Source of the DNA: Cepaea nemoralis
Lineage: Eukaryota; Mollusca; Gastropoda; Stylommatophora; Helicidae
Direction: 5' to 3'
Assembly: GCA_014155875.1 (NCBI GenBank)
Contig: JACEFZ010013208.1
Coordinates: 1 to 64,000, forward strand
Length of the DNA: 64,000 nucleotides
How positions within the stretch are numbered: the stretch's first letter is position 1; each line of letters starts with the position of its first letter. Position numbers and translations under genes: made by a program. The notes beneath the pieces were generated by a model, which saw only the letters and a list, made by a program, of their open reading frames with translations, was not told the DNA's origin and did not search any database. Positions 32,037 to 42,905 of the stretch are shown in pieces.

Positions 32037-33530
32037 TTATCTTCTTGACGTGTGTGTTTCTTTCTTGACGTGTGTGTTTCTTTCTTGACGTGTGTGTTTC
32101 TTTCTTGACGTGTGTGTTTCTTTCTTGACGTGTTTGTTTCTTTCTTGACGTGTGTGTTTCTTTCTTGACGTGTGTGTTTCTTTCTTGACGTGTGTGTTTC
32201 TTTCTTGACGTGTGTGTTTCTTTCTTGACGTGTGTGTTTCTTTCTTGACGTGTGTGTTTCTTTCTTGACGTGTGTGTTTCTTTCTGGACGTGTGTGTTTC
32301 TTTCTTGACGTGTGTGTTTCTTTCTTGACATGTGTGTGTCTTTCTTGGCGTGTGTGTTTCTTTCTTGACGTGTGTGTTTCTTTCTTGACGTGTGTGTTTC
32401 TTTCTTGACGTGTGTGTTTCTTTCTTGACGTGTGTGTTTCTTTCTTGACGTGTGTTTCTTTCTTGACGTGTGTGTTTCTTTCTTGACGTGTGTGGTTCTT
32501 TCTTGACGCGTGTGATTCTTTCTTGACGCGTGTGATTCTTTCTTGGCGTGTGTGGTTCTTTCTTGACGTGAGTGGTTCTTTCTTGATGCGTGTGGTTATT
32601 TATTGATGTCTTTGGTTCTTTCTTGACGTGTTTGGTTATTTCTCGACGTGTTAGGTTTTTTCTTAACGCGCGTGATGATTTCTTGACGTGTGTGGTTCTT
32701 TCCTGACGTGTGTGGATCTTTCTTGACGTGTGTTGTTCTTTCTTGACGTGTTTGGTTCTTTTTTGACGTGTGTTGTTTTTTCTTGACGTGTTTGGTTCTG
32801 TCTTGACGTGTGGTTCTTTCTTGACGTGAGTGGTTCTTTCTTGATGCGTGTGGTTATGTATTGATGTCTTTGGTTCTTTCTTGACGTGTTTGGTTATTTC
32901 TCGACGTGTGTGGTTCTTTCTTGACGTGTGGTTCTTTCTTGGCGTGTGTGGTTCTTTCTTGACGTGTTTGGTTATTTCTCGACGTGTGTGGTTCTTTCTT
33001 GACGTGTGGTTCTTTCTTGGCGTGTGTGGTTCTTTCTTGACGTGAGTGGTTCTTTCTTGACGTGTGTGGTTATTTATTGATGTCTTTGGTTCTTTCTTGA
33101 CGTGTATGGTTATTTCTCGACGTGTGTGGTTCTTTCTTGACGCGTGTGGTTATTTATTGATGTCTTTGGTTCTTTCTTGACGTGTTTGGTTATTTCTCGA
33201 CGTGTGTGGTTCTTTCTTGACGTGTGTGGTTCTTTCTTGACGTGTGTGGTTCTTTCGTGACGTTTGTGGTTCTTTCTTGACGCGTGTGGCTATTTATTGA
33301 TGTCTTTGGTTCTTTCTTGACGTGTTTGGTTATTTCTTGACGTGTTTGGTTTTTTCTTAACGCGCGTGATACTTTCTTGACGTGTGTGGTTCTTTCCTGA
33401 CGTGTGTGGTTCTTTATTGACGTGTGTGGTTCTTTCTTGACGTGTTTGGTTCTTTCTTGACGTGTTTAGCTCTTTCTTGACGTGTTTGGTTCTTTCTTGA
33501 CGTGTGTGGTTCTTTATTATCGTGTGCGGT
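32037..33530. repeat. 20-bp minisatellite array (1.5 kb)
   Basis: About 74 copies of TTCTTTCTTGACGTGTGTGT. The left 400 bases are nearly perfect; from 32,480 on, variants (TGTGGTTCTTTCTTGACG, TGATGTCTTTGG, TTTCTCGACG) dominate. A block containing TATTTATTGATGTCTTTGG recurs about every 230-260 bases in the right half, a higher-order structure. Confidence 0.95.
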
Positions 33531-33694
33531 TGAGAGAATGTGCTAGAAGCATCTTAAGCTTTCCATGTTTGACAATACTGTCGTCAAGAGGCTCTATAGC
33601 TGCAGTTTTTCTTTTGTTATATTTGTTTGCTCCCTTTGAACCCGAGCGTAGTGCAAGGGGCTGATGATATTTAGAGTGGGATTGCCTTTCTAAT
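33531..33694. other. Short spacer
   Basis: Non-repetitive sequence between the 20-bp array and a SINE; no feature recognised. Confidence 0.4.
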
Positions 33695-33699
33695 TACCA

Positions 33700-33892
33700 G
33701 TGTCCCTCGCCATTTGGCCAACCCACAGCGACTTGGAAAGTACTTGTACTTTACGTTCCCAAGTCACGAACGAGAAGTCAACATTTAGTCCAATTGACTG
33801 GTGTAAGGGTTACACTACTACACCCGCTACTTTGCCATCAGCGTATTGGAAGATGAAAAGCAGACTCTCTTATCCATTCGGCCATGAATAGC
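33700..33892 (-). mobile_element. tRNA-derived SINE, family C
   Basis: The minus strand starts ATGGCCGAATGGATAAGAGA (A-box region, tRNA-Leu/Ser-like), has TACGCTGATGGCAAAGTAGC, and ends CCAAATGGCGAGGGACACTGG. It is a member of the family at 23,245 and 41,155. Confidence 0.75.
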
Positions 33893-34079
33893 TACAGTGC
33901 TTGTCATTATGTTATGGAGGTGCTCCTTATTTCTGCAAGGTTTATTTCCCCCCCATATTTAGGACTTTGTCTTATATACCTAGTTTGTTCGTGCTGATTT
34001 CTCCTCAAAAGAATCGATAACCGCACTAACAAAAGAACGCCTGCATCAGCGAGTTGCCTGTGAACTAAAGAAGACAAAA

Positions 34080-34330
34080 TGTATAATAGCGAAGGATCAG
34101 GTTTTAGAAACATGAGCAGGGGATGTGTTTCAGCGATTTATATGAGGAACAGTTTGATGCTCCCAATAGCAACGAAGAACCACCAGTTTTGAAGATGGAA
34201 GTTCATAATGCCGTTACCCGTATGAAACCCCACAAGACATTACAAATGAAATCATCAATTCCTTAGAAGTATATGGGGTAGACCAGGTACCCTGGCTGGT
34301 AACAGGGTATATCCTTCTGGAGACACATCT
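34080..34330 (+). mobile_element. RTE-like LINE fragment, reverse transcriptase start
   Basis: In shifting frames: PPVLKMEVHNAVTRMKPHK, then ITNEIINSLEVYGVD. This is the 'EV..A...MK..K..G.D.I..E' block at the start of RTE-type reverse transcriptase, as at 18,250 on the other strand. The copy continues at 34,925, beyond two inserted elements. Confidence 0.6.
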
Positions 34331-34344
34331 CCTGGCTTATGTAC

Positions 34345-34655
34345 GATATCATCAGCATCAGAATGTAACAGACTCTTTGCAAAACGTCGCTCTCATCAAG
34401 GCGAGTAGAAAAGCCTCACGATCTCTGGCTATTTCTCCTGCTTTGTGCACCCTCCAGCCAACGGTGTCTGCAATGTCCTTCGTCTTGGTCGACCTCTCTT
34501 TTACCAGGAACTTAAATTGTGTTACAATGTGGAAGAAATCAGGAGCCTTAGCATGCGATCAGTGTCTAACAATGAGCATACTGACGCCACTGAGCCCTGG
34601 CTTAGAATCATCAAGCAAAAGGTTTGGAAGGAAAAATAAAAAAAAATAAAAAAAC
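34345..34655 (-). mobile_element. LINE ORF2 C-terminus inserted in the RTE copy
   Basis: The minus strand gives RGRPRRR (frame 1), then KTKDIADTVGWRVHKAGEIA and RDREAFLLALMRATFCKESV, ending with TGATGCTGATGATA, a GAT-type tail. The DIADxxG..H..GEIARDR..F...V.RATFC arrangement is a recurrent LINE C-terminus. A-rich sequence lies at its 5' side (34,637-34,652 on plus). Confidence 0.65.
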
Positions 34656-34674
34656 TAGTTAGTTGCATATCCTT

Positions 34675-34905
34675 TATAGTACGTCTCAGTCAACCCTCTG
34701 GGTTGACTTTTGGTTTGACGTTTGATTTTTTTTGGCTGTTTGCGATCTCTTGGCAAGTTTACATTCAGTAGTTTGCTATTGCTTTCTGAACGACCGGCAC
34801 CTATACCATTGTATTAAAAAACCCAACACAAGAAGGTTTTCTGCCAAATCGCCAGCAGTTATGTTTCAAACGCGGTATGCGTGATTACGAACTGCCTCCG
34901 TAACC
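34675..34905 (+). mobile_element. Dispersed repeat family B
   Basis: AGTACGTCTCAGTCAACCC, GGCAAGTTTACATTCAGTAG, CTTTCTGAACGACCGGCACC, TATACCATTGTATTA, GTTTCAAACGCGGTATGCG and GATTACGAACTGCCTCCGT occur in the family order. Compared with the 44,957 copy it has extra GGTTGAC duplications near the 5' end. Confidence 0.75.
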
Positions 34906-34924
34906 CATTAGAAGAAAACACAAC

Positions 34925-35300
34925 CGTAAATAGGAGAGGAATAACTTGGGTATAAAGAAGACAATGGTATAACAGATGCTGCGTATTTGCTGAGAATATT
35001 AATACAGTGTTCGCCAGAAGTAAACAAAGACCTACATCGTTGCTTCATTGACCGCACAAAGACAATATATGGAGTGAAATATATCAACATGAGAAAGATG
35101 CTCACAGATCTCCACATTAACGAAACCGACCGTAGACTTGTAAGAAACATATGTATTGTACACAACAAGCTGTGATTAACATATAACAAACGAGGGCGAA
35201 AACAGGCAGTCAAGAGAGGTGTGCGACTGGGATGCGTAATGTCTCCAATCTTTACCACTGTTAAAAGACGTAAGAGGAATCTCAATCAGAGGGCTTCACA
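34925..35300 (+). mobile_element. RTE-like LINE fragment, reverse transcriptase palm
   Basis: EVNKDLHRCFIDRTKTIYGV is RT motif A (family form: FIDYTKA.D.V). It is followed by MRKMLTDLHINETDRRLVRN and, after a stop, RGRKQAVKRGVRLGCVMSPI (motif B, the 'RGVRQGCxxSP' box). It is the continuation of the fragment at 34,080-34,330; broken and inactive. Confidence 0.75.
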
Positions 35301-35690
35301 TCAACAATTCTGGTCTCGAAGGTAATACCAAGAAATGTGGGTGTACCTTCTGAAGTACTGTCCGATCTTCAGTTTTACTGCTAATTTCTCTTAGTAGATG
35401 ATCATTTAAGATTGATGAAAATTGCAGTAATTTGTGTTTGTCTCGGTCTTAAAACGCAAATATATTGTTCAGTCCTCTACTCGCGCAGCTTCCGTTTGCA
35501 GTAGATGTGGATACATTACAGCTTTGTCTGTGATTGTCTCCCTCTCCCCCTTTTTTTCCTCACAAAACAATAAAAAATATCCACATGTGGGCTCTATGAG
35601 ACATGGTTATGGCAGTACTTGGTTACATCATTTACGATAATTAAAATGAGAATATGTGATATTATGTCTCAATTTCACCGACTATGTACT
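35301..35690. other. No recognisable feature
   Basis: Mixed-composition sequence up to the 54-bp array; nothing recognised except short T-rich runs. Confidence 0.4.
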
Positions 35691-35694
35691 AATG

Positions 35695-38345
35695 TAATGC
35701 TTGTATTCCGTCTGTGTTGTAGGTGAGCCATTTGACACCCCCCCCCCCCCCCCTTCCCCATACTTCTGCCCTGCCTCTACTCTGGGTGTGTGAGGTACAG
35801 CTGTGACCTCCCGTACTTCTGTCCTGCGTGTACTTAGTGGTGTATGAGGTACAGCAATGATCGCTTGTATTTCTGCCCTGCCTCTACTCTGGGTTTGTGA
35901 GGTACAGCTGTGACCTCCCTTACTTCTGCCCTGCCTATACTCTGTGGTGTGTGAGGTACAACAGTGATCGACTGTATTTATATACTGCCTATACTCTGTG
36001 GTGTGTGAGGTACAACAGTGATCGACTGTATTTATATACTGCCTATACTCTGTAGTATGTGAGTACAACAGTGATCGACTGTATTTATATACTGCCTATA
36101 CTCTGTGGTGTGTGAGGTACAACAGTGATCGACTGTATTTATATACTGCCTATACTCTGTGGTGTGTGAGGTACAACAGAGATCGACTGTATTTATATAC
36201 TGCCTCTACTCTGTGGTGTGTGAGGTACAACAGTGATCGACTGTATTTATATACTGCCTATACTCTGTGGTGTGTGAGGTACAACAGTGATCGACTGTAT
36301 TTATATACTGCCTATACTCTGTGGTGTGTGAGGTACAGCAGTGATCGACTGTATTTATATACAGCCTATACTCTGTGGTGTGTGAGGTACAACAGTGATC
36401 GACTGTATTTATATACTGCCTATACTCTGTGGTGTGTGAGGTACAACAGTGATCGACTGTATTTATATACTGCCTATACTCTGTGGTGTGTGAGGTACAG
36501 CAGTGATCGACTGTATTTATATACTGCCTATACTCTGTGGTGTGTGAGGTACAACAGTGATCGACTGTATTTATATACTGCCTATACTCTGTGGTGTGAG
36601 AGGTACAACAGTGATCGACTGTATTTATATACTGCCTCTACTCTGTGGTGTGTGAGGTACAACAGTGATCGACTGTATTTATATACTGCCTATACTCTGT
36701 GGTGTGTGAGGTACAACAGTGATCGACTGTATTTATATACTGCCTATACTCTGTGGTGTGTGAGGTACAACAGTGATCGACTGTATTTATATACTGCCTA
36801 TACTCTGTGGTGTGTGAGGTACAACAGTGATCGACTGTATTTATATACTGCCTATACTCTGTGGTGTGTGAGGTACAGCAGTGATCGACTGTATTTATAT
36901 ACTGCCTATACTCTGTGGTGTGTGAGGTACAACAGTGATCGACTGTATTTATATACTGCCTATACTCTGTGGTGTGTGAGGTACAGCAGTGATCGACTGT
37001 ATTTATATACTGCCTATACTCTGTGGTGTGTGAGGTACAGCAGTGATCGACTGTATTATATACTGCCTATACTCTGTGGTGTGTGAGGTACAGCAGTGAT
37101 CGACTGTATTTAGATACTGCCTATACTCTGTGGTGTGTGAGGTACAAACAGTGATCGACTGTATTTATATACTGCCTATACTCTGTGGTGTGTGAGGTAC
37201 AACAGTGATCGACTGTATTTATATACTGCCTATACTCTGTGGTGTGTGAGGTACAACAGTGATCGACTGTATTTATATACTGCCTATACTCTGTGGTGTG
37301 TGAGGTACAACAGTGATCGACTGTATTTATATACTGCCTATACTCTGTGGTGTGTGAGGTACAACAGTGATCGACTGTATTTATATACTGCCTATACTCT
37401 GTGGTGTGTGAGGTACAAACAGTGATCGACTGTATTTATATACTGCCTATACTCTGTGGTGTGTGAGGTACAACAGGATCGACTGTATTATATATACTGC
37501 CTATACTCTGTGGTGTGTGAGGTACAGCAGTGATCGACTGTATTTATATACTGCCTATACTCTGTGGTGTGTGAGGTACAACAGTGATCGACTGTATTTA
37601 TATACTGCCTATACTCTGTGGTGTGTGAGGTACAACAGTGATCGACTGTATTTATATACTGCCTATACTCTGTGGTGTGTGAGGTACAGCAGTGATCGAC
37701 TGTATTTATATACTGCCTATACTCTGTGGTGTGTGAGTACAACAGTGATCGACTGTATTTATATACTGCCTATACTCTGTGGTGTGTGAGGTACAACAGT
37801 GATCGACTGTATTTATATACTGCCTATACTCTGTGGTGTGTGAGGTACAACAGTGATCGACTGTTATTTCTATATACTGCCTAATACTCTGTGGTGTGTG
37901 AGGTACAACAGTGATCGAACTGTATTTATATACTGCCTATACTCTGTGGTGTGTGAGGTACAACAGTGATCGACTGTATTTAGATACTGCCTATACTCTG
38001 TGTGTGTGAGGTACAACAGTGATCGACTGTATTTATATACCTGCCTCTACTCTGTGGTGTGTGAGGTACAACAGTGATCGACTGTATTTATATACTGCCT
38101 ATACTCTGTGGTTGTGAGGTACAACAGTGATCGACTGTATTTATATACTGCCTATACTCTGTGGTCGTGTGAGGTACACACAGTGATCGACTGTATTTAT
38201 ATACTGCCTATACTCTGTGGTTGTGTGAGGTACAGCAGTGATCGACCGTATTTATATACTGCCTATACTCTGTGGTGTGTGAGGTACAACAGTGATCGCC
38301 TGTATTTATGCCCTGCCTGTACTCTGTAGTGTGTGAGGTATAGCT
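35695..38345. repeat. 54-bp minisatellite array (2.65 kb)
   Basis: About 48 copies of a 54-bp unit (GAGGTACAACAGTGATCGAC + TGTATTTATATACTGCCTAT + ACTCTGTGGTGTGT). The left copies (35,740-35,990) are diverged and include a C16 run at 35,738-35,753. The centre is nearly perfect. At the right end (37,860-38,250) copies carry single-base indels. 54 is a multiple of three and the plus strand has no stop, so a 324-codon frame with an 18-residue period (SDRLYLYTAYTLWCVRYN) is open. I see no start context, splice site or conservation that would make it a gene. Confidence 0.96.
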
Positions 38346-38439
38346 GTGACCTCCCGTACTTCTGCCCTGCCTGTACTCTGTGGTGTTTAAGGTACAGCAG
38401 TGCCCCCCCCTTCCCCGTACTTTTGTCCTGCCTATAATT

Positions 38440-38655
38440 TATTTTATGTAAGGTACAGCAGTGATTTCCTGTACTATAATCCGTGTAGTATAAAGTACAG
38501 AAATTATTTCCTTACTTCTGTCCAGCCTGCATCCTGTCTGTATGATATGAGGTACACCCAACTGACCTTTATTTAGTAGCGTTTCTATCAGTTTGCCAAC
38601 ATAGCTCAGGAGACTTCTGGGTTTGTAGGTGTTTAGGTCTTTTGAAAACATTTTC
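38440..38655 (-). mobile_element. LINE reverse transcriptase fragment
   Basis: The minus-strand frame has YKPRSLLSYVGKLIETLLN, the 'YRPISLLS..GKL.E..' box that opens the reverse transcriptase of jockey/I-type LINEs, then VPHIIQTGCR. It is the same motif as in LINE A at 54,000. A short, 3'-truncated piece beside the minisatellites. Confidence 0.75.
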
Positions 38656-38659
38656 CTCC

Positions 38660-39065
38660 TTTCAGGATGGGCTGAATTATTGCACTCTAGCTGGGATTAT
38701 TGTACTCTGGCTGGAGATTATTGTACTCTGTTGGATATTATTGTACTGAGGCTGTGATTATTGTACTCCGGCGGAGATTATTGTACTCAGGCTGTGATTA
38801 TTGTACTCTGGCTGGAATTATTGCACTCTGCCTGGGATTATTTTACCGTGACAGGGATTATTGTACTCCGGCTGGGTTTATTGCACCGTGGCTGAGATTA
38901 TTGCACCCTGGCTGGGATTATTGTACTCTGGCTGGGATTATTGCACTCCGGCTGAGATTATTGCACTCCGGCTGAGATTATTGTACTCTGGCTGGGATTA
39001 TTGCACTCTTACTGGGATTATTGTACTCTGGCTGGGATTATTGCGCATAGCATGGGATTACTCCA
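38660..39065. repeat. 20-bp minisatellite
   Basis: About 20 copies of GGCTGGGATTATTGTACTCT with substitutions (GCACTC, GAGATT). A different unit from the 20-bp array at 32-33.5 kb. Confidence 0.93.
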
Positions 39066-39194
39066 AAGTTGATCATGTTTCCACTCACAGACTCCACTCA
39101 ATGTTCACGTCTCCTGGTCCTGCGTTCGTCAACAAACTTTGTGCAAGGGCAGCTGATCTTCTTCTTTTGTCCTTTATCCCCAATGTGGACATAC

Positions 39195-39395
39195 GCTCCT
39201 AACTGATTAATTGCCTTGGGAAGATTAATTATCTTAAACGACATCCTGTATCTGCCATGTGGTTATATATCGCCGAAATATTGTCATTGCGTTATAATAC
39301 TTCATATTTGCTACCATATTAACAGATTTTAAGTTACATCTCTGACACATCCTTACCACCCAATTTTGTTTGGTCCTAACCTACTGTTTGTTAAG
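39195..39395 (+). mobile_element. Dispersed repeat family J
   Basis: TATCTGCCATG.GGTTATA, ATATTGTCATTGCGTTATAA, CATATTAACAGATTTTAAG and a final TTTTGTTTGGTCCTAACCTA match 45,335-45,560 in order. The last ~28 bases equal about 1.3 units of the 22-bp minisatellite at 45.9-47.4 kb. Confidence 0.7.
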
Positions 39396-39714
39396 CACAG
39401 GAATATGCTAACAAGCTCCCGCCAAACCTTCCTATCTTTTGCTATCTCCTGCAGCTTCACCCATGTCTTCACATATTATTTATTCCTGTCTTTTATTCTC
39501 GTAAATATAGTTTTAGGTCCCCCCACTATTTCGTTCTCTCTGCGGGGTCCATATACCGGTTTGTCTAGTTATACTGTCCTCAGCTTTTCTCAATATAGGA
39601 CTTATCCAGCGCCATCGTCTTTTCCTCACGTTTTGGTTCACTGGCATTTGTTTTGTTCTCTCCGTGAGTTCCACGTTGGTAATTCGGTAATAATACCATT
39701 TACTCCCACTTTCT

Positions 39715-40257
39715 GGTCCAACATGGAGGTTAACCAGTGAACTGTTAAGACCTCTTTAGTGTTTAAGCTTGTGGCTGAGGTTTGCTTATGCATATCTCTC
39801 GTGTTGGACTGAAAGTGCATGATTCCGTCGCCCTGCTACTGAGCTGAGTGCGTGGAGAGACACGTTGAGCTGTGGATTTCATGTGGAGTGCCTTTACATC
39901 TGTCCGCGGTTGTTTGTGACATGAACTACATGTTCAGGAAAAAATGGCAGTTGATGAGCTAACTGGGTTTTCCTTATGCAGTAATATATGTGGCTGCTGG
40001 TTTTCTAGAGACTACGGCTTCCATCGACGATGAACTAACTTTATTTTTCGGGGCGGACTTGTGTGTTGGCATTCTAGCAGCGGCATTATGCATAGTAACC
40101 TGTGCGGGCTGTTGGTTTGTCAAGACTCCTGTCTCTTCCACTTTTCACATGGGGCAGTAAAGAGCATTTTGTGTGACATTCATTGGCACAAGAATAGAAC
40201 ATGACGGGGCAACCCTTTGCCGTGTAGTTGGGACCGCGACTAACTAACGACTAACTA
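39715..40257 (+). mobile_element. Retroposon family F, plus copy, with (CTAA)n-type tail
   Basis: It begins near AACATGGAGGTTAACCAGTG and contains GTTGGACTG, TTCCGTCGCCCTGCTACTGA and CAACCCTTTGCCGTGTAGTTGG. It ends GGACCGCGACTAACTAACGA with a CTAAC-rich tail. The minus strand at 50,712-51,348 has the same order. The flanks carry ATTTACTCCC on both sides (about 39,698-39,707 and 40,257-40,266), a probable TSD. Confidence 0.7.
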
Positions 40258-40640
40258 TTTACTCCCTATTTCTGCGCAGGAACGAAGTAATAAATGTTTG
40301 TAGTTTATCGGTATTTTTAATGGTAGTTCCTCGTATTTGTTGTCCATATAAGTAGTACTGATGTAACTCCGGAGTTAAATATTCCAAGTTAGGAAAGGGT
40401 AGCTGATAGTTGTCTACAACTCTGACAATTCGAGAACAAGGCTACTAGGATTACCGCCCTTGATACCCTGTCACGTGAGCTTGCAGTAAGAAGCGACAAA
40501 TTTATGACCGTCGGATCCGCCAGGTGTCGTTGTCAGGGCCGCTATCGCTATTATTATAATTTTGCATAAGAAAGCGGCGACATCTACAGATTGGCGCGAA
40601 TTACATTTGCATTTTTACAGCCATGGTAGCTTACGGGCTT
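40258..40640. other. No recognisable feature
   Basis: Single-copy-looking sequence; frames are short. Nothing else was seen. Confidence 0.4.
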
Positions 40641-40790
40641 GTGCAGTCGCCTTCCGACTTGGTTACCTGTGTTCAGATTCCGCTAGGTGAAGGTTTGTTC
40701 ATGTGCATGTGGTTGGTGGGTTGACCTGTGGTCGTACAACATGCCTGAGCACTTTCTGGGAGATAAGGCATTGCTGCCATCTCTAGGAAA
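40640..40790 (+). mobile_element. Possible SINE-like fragment
   Basis: TGTGCAGTCGCCTTCCGAC, then CTGTGTTCAGATTCCGC, resemble degraded A and B boxes of a tRNA-derived SINE. The remainder (GTTGACCTGTGGTCGTACAA) has no match in the window. Confidence 0.25.
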
Positions 40791-40793
40791 TTG

Positions 40794-41025
40794 TCATCTA
40801 CTGCCTATAGTACCTTGCAGTGTGGGGTGTGGGGGGGGGGGGGGGGTGTCTTGAGCATGAGGAATTAAGGTCGACTGGCTTGTGCAGTCGCCGCGAACTG
40901 TGCAGGTTAGGATTTTCTTTTTGCCCCAGACAGAAAAAAAAATAAAAAATCTCACACCATACCTAGGATTCGAACGCGGGTCTCCTGATAGAGAACACGG
41001 CGTTCTTAACCACTCGGCCACTTCT
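40794..41025 (-). mobile_element. tRNA-derived SINE, same family as at 18,510
   Basis: The minus strand reads AGTGGCCGAGTGGTTAAGAA (A box), CGTTCGAATCCTAGG (B box), GCAAAAAGAAAATCCTAACC, AGTTCGCGGCGACTGCACAA and GGCAGTAGATGACAATTTCC at the end. It differs from the first copy by a C16 (G16 on plus, 40,831-40,846) expansion near its 3' end. No clean TSD was found. Confidence 0.82.
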
Positions 41026-41154
41026 AAGAAGCAACTTCTTTAAAATCCCGAGTATCAGTACGCACATTGTTATATTCATATCACTGGTGCGCAGTATGTT
41101 CATGAAACTGTTTTAACTTTTCACTGTAGCTCATTCATATCTGACTCGCAGGTC

Positions 41155-41271
41155 AGCATGGCCGAATGGGTAAGAAAGCGTATTCTTAAACATCCGTTGT
41201 GCTGATGCCGAGGTAAACTGTTCAACCCCTACATCGGACAGCTGGACTAAAATGTTGACCTGTCGTCCTTG

Positions 41272-41275
<4 letters not shown>
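41155..41275 (+). mobile_element. tRNA-derived SINE, family C, left half
   Basis: CATGGCCGAATGGGTAAGAA (A-box region), TGTGCTGATGCCGAGGTAAA and TGTTCAACCCC (B-box region), then GGACTAAAATGTTGACCTGTCGT. The body is interrupted at 41,275 by a LINE insertion and resumes at 41,753. Confidence 0.8.
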
Positions 41276-41302
<27 letters not shown>

Positions 41303-41752
41303 CTTCTTCTTCTTCTTCTTCTTCTTCTTCTTCTTCTTCTTCTTCTTCTTCTTCTTCTTCTTCTTCTTCTTCTTCTTCTTCTTCTTCTTCTTCTTCTTCT
41401 TCTTCTTCTTCTTCTTCTTCTTCTTCTTCTTCTTCTTCTTCTTCTTCTTCTTCTTCTTCTTCTTCTTCTTCTTCTTCTTCTTCTTCTTCTTCTTCTTCTT
41501 CTTCTTCTTCTTCTTCTTCTTCTTCTTCTTCTTCTTCTTCTTCTTCTTCTTCTTCTTCAGCGTTCCGAGCCATTGAGGTTCTTTGCTGCAGATACAATCC
41601 GTCTCCATTCGTCTCTCTGGTTGACCTTCTCTTGCCAGTCGTTGATTCCAAGTGTTTGTAGGTCTGTATATATATTATCTCTCCACCGTCTTCTTGGTTT
41701 TCCTCTGGGTCTACGGTCATTTATTTCCTGAGTATAAGCGAGTTTTGTTTCC
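41276..41752 (-). mobile_element. 5'-truncated LINE with ~95-copy (GAA)n tail and 12-bp TSD
   Basis: The minus strand begins about 41,745 with an open frame NDRRPRGKPRRRWRDNI, then YTDLQTLGINDWQEKVNQRD and EWRRIVSAAKNLNGSER and a TGA stop. This is the classic C-terminus of RTE-like ORF2 (RRRWxDxI..DL...W...A.DR..W). The stop runs directly into (GAA)n, which fills 41,276-41,558. CGTCCTTGACTT occurs at 41,264-41,275 and 41,753-41,764. The microsatellite is the element's own 3' tail, greatly expanded. The poly-Ser, poly-Glu and poly-Lys frames over it are artefacts. Confidence 0.9.
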
Positions 41753-41840
41753 CGTCCTTGACTTGGGGGTGTAAATTACAAGTACCTCTGAAGTCGGAGT
41801 GGGTTTGCCTGATGGCGAGGGACACTGTTAATAGGGAAAG
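41753..41840 (+). mobile_element. tRNA-derived SINE, family C, right half
   Basis: CGTCCTTGACTTGGG, AAGTACCTCTGAAGTCGGAG and TGATGGCGAGGGACACTG complete the family C body interrupted at 41,275. Confidence 0.8.
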
Positions 41841-42004
41841 CTAATCCACGTGCAAAATTCAGTCCATAACTACTATAAATAGTGTGTATGGACTAAGCTT
41901 GAGTTCAAAGCGAGCGAGCGCAACCAAAAAAAAAAATATCTGACAAAGACCTGACTTAGCATTATAGAGGAGGTTTTACGTTAATCCCATTTCATTGAAT
42001 CCAT

Positions 42005-42325
42005 ATGGTTTAGTTGTTAGTCGCGGTTCCAACTTCACGGCAACGGGTCACCATATTGTACTCCTTTACTGTGTCAGTGAATATCACACAAAATGCTCCT
42101 CATCGCCCCGTGGGAATCGTGAAAACAGCAAGCACAGGCATACATGCTTAATTCCGCTGTCAGGATGTCACATGGTTTCAAGAACCAACGAAAACTGGAC
42201 TAGTTTGGCCTACAAACGTCAGCTCCTCCGTGCATCTCTGGACCATCAACGCCAAACCAACATCTTGATAGTAATGGCACTGGATTGTAGGTTTCGGAAA
42301 CAACTACAACAACAATAAAACAGAA
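42005..42325 (-). mobile_element. Retroposon family F, minus copy
   Basis: Plus-strand TTAGTTGTTAGTCGCGGTTC, CAACTTCACGGCAACGGGTC and GTGAATATCACACAAAATGC match 50,720-50,815. Similarity fades but continues (CACATGGTTTCAAGAACCAACG) to about 42,230. The 5' half is missing. Confidence 0.6.
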
Positions 42326-42539
42326 ACAACAATGCAGCCATCCCAGGCGACGGTACAAATAATGCTATTGTATCTTGTTGTTGCATTTTGCATATGGCAG
42401 AGGAAGGCTGAGCGCGCCCACTTGGTATGACATAGTGACGTCATCTCCTCATATAGAGTCGTGAAGTCGTAAAATAAATAGAGACCTTCGAAAACTGCTT
42501 CAGAATGCTACAGCAGTAAATACGTTTAGCTGCATAATT

Positions 42540-42771
42540 TGGTGTCGGTGCTGTTAACATGATGATGGTGATGATGATAATCATCATCTTCATCATGTTC
42601 ATCATGATAAATAACTAGGTATTCACAATTATAATATCAGCATCATTATCATCATCATCTTCATTATCTTCATAATCATATATAACTAGTGTTATACACA
42701 ATTACAATATCATCATCTTCTTTATCATCATTGTCTTTACCATCATCATACATAACTAGTTATACACAATT

Positions 42772-42868
<97 letters not shown>

Positions 42869-42905
42869 GTAGAACTAGTTATACACAATTAAAATATCAT
42901 CATCA
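42540..42905. repeat. (ATC)n tract
   Basis: Degenerate ATC/ATG triplets lie at 42,555-42,770 and pure (ATC)~30 at 42,776-42,867. The run abuts the 3' end of the minus-strand LINE at 42,905, so it may be that element's expanded (GAT)n tail. Poly-His frame is an artefact. Confidence 0.93.

Noticed and set aside
29655..33530. Regular short repeats resembling a CRISPR array
   Set aside because: Units are head-to-tail with no unique spacers and the context is animal DNA with no cas genes.
41222..41720. Poly-Lys, poly-Glu and poly-Ser proteins of 128-157 residues
   Set aside because: Triplet-repeat artefacts over the (GAA)n tail of a LINE.
42689..42892. Poly-histidine protein
   Set aside because: Translation of (ATC)n.
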